Below are positions 61,955 to 64,000 of a DNA stretch of 64,000 bases, in pieces. The stretch comes from Lachnospiraceae bacterium (GTDB taxonomy: Bacteria > Bacillota_A > Clostridia > Lachnospirales > Lachnospiraceae), in the NCBI GenBank assembly GCA_024684065.1, contig JAIKXO010000067.1:1-64000 (forward strand), written 5' to 3'. Position numbers and translations under genes: made by a program. A model generated the notes under the pieces. The model had not been told where the DNA came from, ran no database searches, and saw only the letters and a list, made by a program, of their open reading frames with translations. Every line of letters begins with the position of its first letter. Within the stretch, counting starts at the first letter, position 1.

Positions 61955-63523
61955 ATGCTGAAACCAAAGAAAGAAATCAAAACCCTGCTGACCCTGCTGC
62001 TGGTTCCTGCCATGAGCCTGTCCCTGTACAGGATGCCAGTATTTGCGGCTGAAGAAGAGATCGATAAGCCGGTGGTCGTGGAGGCTGATAATGCAGGCGT
62101 TAATGTAACCGTTGGGGATGAAGCTGCAACCACAGGGCAGGCCGTTGTCGATACAGCCTCAGAACCTGCAGAGGTGACCATCATGGAGGATATCCATACC
62201 GGGGATGACGCAGTGTGTGCGCTGACGGTAACGGCAGACAGCAACGTACCGGTCAGTGTCAGCGTCGGGAAGGTTGACGCAGGTATGGGAGGCATCATGG
62301 AGAGCGCGGATAATTACGGCTCGGTTACCGTCACGGCAGAGAGCGTGTCTTCAGGTGATCCCAGCGTTATAATCGATGCAGGGGATACAGGAAACGTCGA
62401 GGCCACGGTCGGAAGTTCGGGGGCAGACGGTGCGGGTACGGCAGAGGAACCCGTCATCCGGTCCGAAAGAGGAAATGGTATAGAGGCCAGAAGTAATGGA
62501 GGTTCGGCTGCCGCAACGATTGACGGCAACATGGAAGCCGGGCACCATGGCATCCTTGTGGAAAATACAGACGGCACGGCAAACATCACAGTAAATGGTG
62601 ATCTTACAGCCGGAACCGCAGAAGGAGAAGCGGATGACGATAACTGTGCGGCCATATGTGTTACCACCGAAGGTACGGGAATTACTGAAATCACCGTAAA
62701 CGGCGACGCCGGAAGCGAAGATACAGGCATCGCGGTCAACGGGGCGGGTACGAACGATGTGACCGTCACCGGCACACTGAGCGTCGAAGAGGGCGGCGCT
62801 CCGATCCTCATCGGCAGCACCGTAACCGGCGACAACCTTGAGATCACGGTCTGGAAAATCGAGACCGGCGGAAAACAGGCACAAAAGGGAGGGATCGTCC
62901 GGATAGCGGATGATGGCGGCAATCCGATGCCGATGGCAGGAGTATCTGAAGAGGATAAAAGAAGAGCTCAGAATGTCGAGAAAAGAATTAACTATATCAT
63001 CCGGATCGACCCGCAGCAAAACGGCAGTAATCTTTCTTCCGACAGGGACACGGCGCATGCCGGGGAAACCGTGAAGGTCACGGTTACCATTCCTGAGGGG
63101 CAGGCTCTGAAGGCGGTCTATACCGATGAGGGAAAGAGCCTGACAGCGAAGGACAACGGGGACGGCACCTACATCCTGGAGGTACCTGTCGGCGGCGGCG
63201 TATATGTCCATGCTGAATTTGAAGAGCTTCCGGCACAAAAACCCGAACCCGAACCGGAACAGCCCCTGCCCCGGAACGAAGATGGTACCGGCAAAGACGC
63301 GCCTGCCGCGCGTGCCGCATCCGAAACATCCTCCGAGTCCGGGGCAGCTGAAGTGTCCACTGTGCCTGCTGCGCCATATTTTCTCAGCGTGGTTGTCGGT
63401 ACGGCCCGTTTTGTGCTCGTAAACGACGAACAGAGAGTCACCCTGACTGCAGACAACCTTCGGACTCTGGTGAGCAGCGCAGGAGTCAGTGAATTTGTCT
63501 TCGTGATGAACGGTAAAACCTAA
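61955..63523 (+). CDS. Secreted repetitive surface protein, frameshifted near its end
   Basis: 522 residues to the stop. A signal peptide (1-31, MPVFA|AEEE) is followed by a long Gly/Ala/Thr/Val-rich beta-type repeat region (about 40-320; recurring TVTADSN, ITVNGD, NDVTVTG), similar to beta-solenoid adhesins, then a small beta domain (about 345-430), a Pro/Glu/Ala-rich linker (PEPEPEQPLP) and a final domain. This last domain stops early at 63521, and its continuation lies in another frame. GC content is higher than in nearby genes. GAGGAGG lies before the ATG. Likely a wall or surface protein acting with the hydrolase. Confidence 0.75.
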   Translation: MLKPKKEIKTLLTLLLVPAMSLSLYRMPVFAAEEEIDKPVVVEADNAGVNVTVGDEAATTGQAVVDTASEPAEVTIMEDIHTGDDAVCALTVTADSNVPVSVSVGKVDAGMGGIMESADNYGSVTVTAESVSSGDPSVIIDAGDTGNVEATVGSSGADGAGTAEEPVIRSERGNGIEARSNGGSAAATIDGNMEAGHHGILVENTDGTANITVNGDLTAGTAEGEADDDNCAAICVTTEGTGITEITVNGDAGSEDTGIAVNGAGTNDVTVTGTLSVEEGGAPILIGSTVTGDNLEITVWKIETGGKQAQKGGIVRIADDGGNPMPMAGVSEEDKRRAQNVEKRINYIIRIDPQQNGSNLSSDRDTAHAGETVKVTVTIPEGQALKAVYTDEGKSLTAKDNGDGTYILEVPVGGGVYVHAEFEELPAQKPEPEPEQPLPRNEDGTGKDAPAARAASETSSESGAAEVSTVPAAPYFLSVVVGTARFVLVNDEQRVTLTADNLRTLVSSAGVSEFVFVMNGKT

Positions 63524-63714
63524 CCGTAAAGGTGGCGGACCTGATGCTCCGGCTGATGTACTCGCTTTCGGTTACCCTGTATGCCGACGGAGACCGGCTT
63601 GTACTGGATTTCGGAAACGGCGAGCCAGTGATCCTTGACTCCGACGAGACCGTGGCTGCTCTGCAGATTGAGCAGGCCGTGAATGGTGAGCAGACGGATA
63701 ATCAAATCATCTGA
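63524..63714 (+). pseudogene. Out-of-frame continuation of the surface protein
   Basis: One added A in the run AAAA at 63515-63518 would turn the end ...VMNGKT-stop into ...VMNGKNLTVKVADLMLRL and continue for about 65 residues to the stop at 63712-63714 (tail ALQIEQAVNGEQTDNQII). The new join reads as natural sequence. It is either a true frameshift, a phase switch, programmed slippage, or a sequencing error. Confidence 0.65.
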
Positions 63715-63735
63715 GATGATACACACTTAAGTGAG

Positions 63736-63990
63736 GTGAATTACAATTCGGCCGAAAAGACGTCAGAAAGGGCATTGGAAGCAGTGAAAGAGGCAGCGAG
63801 AGCTCAGGAGGAGGCACTTAAGGATGCACAGGCAGAGATGATACCTTTCTTACGGGCACGTCTGTTTACAGAACCGGAATCACCGATATCGGAACCTGTG
63901 GAACCGGCAGCTGCAGCGCCGCCACCGGCACCTGTCTTAACTAAAAAACCGGCACCGCAGACACCTGTTTTACCGGCACCTGCGGGGTGA
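63736..63990 (+). CDS. Small proline-rich protein
   Basis: 84 residues from GTG 63736, with TGAGG just upstream. The first half is helical and charged (SERALEAVKEAARAQEEALKDAQAEM); the second half is rich in Pro, Ala and Val (PAAAAPPPAPVLTKKPAPQTPVLPAPAG), typical of a wall-spanning or flexible linker. No signal peptide. It may be a free small protein or the remnant of a longer one. A purine-rich AAAAGGAGA follows the stop, so another gene probably starts just beyond the window. Confidence 0.5.
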   Translation: MNYNSAEKTSERALEAVKEAARAQEEALKDAQAEMIPFLRARLFTEPESPISEPVEPAAAAPPPAPVLTKKPAPQTPVLPAPAG

Positions 63991-64000
63991 AAAAGGAGAC

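Noticed and set aside
62351..63238. Long - strand frames opposite the surface protein
   Set aside because: High GC and biased codons create open antisense frames; the + strand has a signal peptide and good ribosome site.

Overview
The window looks like chromosomal DNA of a motile, Gram-positive-lineage anaerobe of the Clostridia, most likely a Lachnospiraceae member (Butyrivibrio/Roseburia-like). Reasons: core genes in Firmicute order (miaA with a YnbB-type lyase; mreBCD-mrdA-minC-rodA-mgsA; HlyD-like/yggS/sepF; lspA-rluD; rplU-prp-rpmA-obg-yhbY-yqeK-rsfS), an L27 with the Firmicute leader peptide and its protease Prp, LexA boxes of the Bacillus type, moderate GC, frequent TTG/GTG starts and strong AGGAGG ribosome binding sites. 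No rRNA, tRNA or CRISPR array was found. Nearly all genes are on the + strand; glnA, lexA and a tyrosine recombinase are on the - strand.

Layout. 1-2.2 kb: end of a hybrid histidine kinase and an Hpt protein. 2.2-4.5 kb: miaA and a PLP lyase. 4.5-6.9 kb: two small membrane proteins, a structured RNA with a terminator, and a membrane-anchored trypsin-like protease. 6.9-16.4 kb: radC, then the rod-shape/division cluster mreB-mreC-mreD-mrdA-minC-rodA with mgsA and a lipoprotein DD-carboxypeptidase; minD and minE are absent. 16.5-22.8 kb: a P-loop protein, HlyD-like protein, yggS, sepF, a palindromic tandem repeat, aroB, lspA, an RluD-type synthase. 22.8-31.1 kb: a lipoprotein-type ABC importer operon ending in a sensor kinase whose phospho-accepting His is Gln. 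31.1-34.7 kb: a MITE-like inverted repeat, glnA, an orphan sugar-type aminotransferase, a small protein. 34.7-38.6 kb: ribosome and GTPase cluster, lacking nadD. 38.6-46.2 kb: a four-gene phosphorelay locus containing a kinase with no ATPase domain and a hybrid kinase fused to a complete DegV domain. 46.2-54.2 kb: hairpin cluster, lexA and a divergent SOS gene, a truncated chemoreceptor, an S41-like lipoprotein, a PNPOx-type flavoprotein, a diguanylate cyclase and a tyrosine recombinase. 54.2-64 kb: an iron alcohol dehydrogenase, then a TIR-membrane-repeat protein followed by a two-domain wall hydrolase and a frameshifted surface protein.

How it works together. Much of the first 23 kb serves envelope growth: MreBCD/PBP2/RodA elongation, SepF and MinC division control, LspA lipoprotein maturation, DD-carboxypeptidase trimming. 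Signalling is unusually dense: five hybrid-kinase-like proteins, three with degenerate or missing parts, suggesting phosphotransfer in trans. The strongest leads for undescribed biology are the kinase-receiver-DegV fusion with its catalytic-domain-less neighbour; the TIR protein carrying 19 repeats of 32 residues next to cell wall hydrolase genes; a structured RNA with mutually exclusive helices at 5.4 kb; and a family of dispersed hairpins whose stems vary by compensatory change.
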